DNA of 5,227 nucleotides. Source: Methylomonas sp. Its GTDB lineage: Bacteria; Pseudomonadota; Gammaproteobacteria; Methylococcales; Methylomonadaceae. A program made the position numbers and the translations under genes. The stretch is from NCBI GenBank assembly GCA_028688235.1, contig JAQTYP010000273.1, forward strand, positions 1 through 5,227. Direction: 5' to 3'. Below are positions 5,160 to 5,227 of this stretch, piece by piece; position 1 is the stretch's first letter; every line of letters starts with the position of its first letter. A model generated the notes under the pieces. That model had not been told where the DNA came from and made no database searches. It saw only the letters and a list, made by a program, of their open reading frames with translations.

Positions 5160-5227
5160 TTAAATAGTTTGATCGACAACGTCTTGGGACGTGAGTACGC
5201 CGGCCTCCTGATGAGTGATGGCTGGCA
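5160..5227 (-). CDS. Possible C-terminal end of a leftward gene, product unknown
   Basis: The minus strand from the right edge is open in one frame for 21 codons, ending in AGVLTSQDVVDQTI and a TAA at 5162-5160. Composition looks protein-like, a T-run hairpin follows 22 bases later, and the arrangement would be convergent with the regulator. The piece is too short to assign a family, and another minus frame is also open here, so coding status is uncertain. Confidence 0.3.
   Translation of the reverse strand, partial: PAITHQEAGVLTSQDVVDQTI

Noticed and set aside
5211..5227. Plus-strand ATG at 5211 as a new gene start
   Set aside because: There is no ribosome site in front and only 17 bases remain, so nothing supports it.

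Overview
The window reads as a compact bacterial respiratory and sulfur-stress locus, most likely from a gammaproteobacterium with a mid-range GC genome. A free-living aerobe such as a methanotroph-like lineage is possible, but that is only an impression from gene content and style. There are no RNA genes, CRISPR arrays or recognisable insertion sequences.

Layout. Six genes lie on the minus strand in one tightly packed, leftward-reading array from about 3538 to the left edge. In transcription order they are: an ETHE1-type persulfide dioxygenase (3538-2840), a classical TauE/SafE-type exporter (2836-1919), a PsiE-family membrane protein (1916-1494), a fusion of a heavy-metal-associated (HMA) domain with a second type of TauE/DsbD-like membrane domain (1456-422), the small cytochrome bd-associated protein CydP (401-189), and the start of cytochrome bd oxidase subunit I, CydA (173 leftward). 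Gaps are 3, 2, 37, 20 and 15 bases, so this looks like one operon. The cydA frame meets an in-frame TAG exactly where the family has a conserved Trp, two bases before the window ends.

A 211-base intergenic region (3539-3749) separates the operon from a divergent gene at 3750-5108. That gene encodes a complete sigma-54 enhancer-binding regulator: a PAS-like sensor domain with a three-cysteine cluster, an AAA+ domain with GAFTGA, and a Fis-type HTH. The intergenic region has a textbook sigma-54 arrangement: a near-perfect -24/-12 element facing the dioxygenase gene, a possible IHF site, and an upstream block of TGAAACA repeats containing a perfect 12-bp inverted repeat. Right of the regulator is a hairpin with a T-run on the minus strand and what may be the last 21 codons of another leftward gene.

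How it may work together (inference). The cysteine-bearing regulator would sense reactive sulfur species, as FisR does, and switch on the sigma-54 promoter. The dioxygenase would oxidise glutathione persulfide to sulfite and the TauE protein would export sulfite or a related anion. The bd oxidase, a quinol oxidase known to tolerate sulfide, would keep respiration going while copper-haem oxidases are inhibited. The HMA/Met-rich membrane protein may handle copper in the same response. The most interesting point of the window is this apparent single-promoter coupling of persulfide detoxification to an alternative terminal oxidase.
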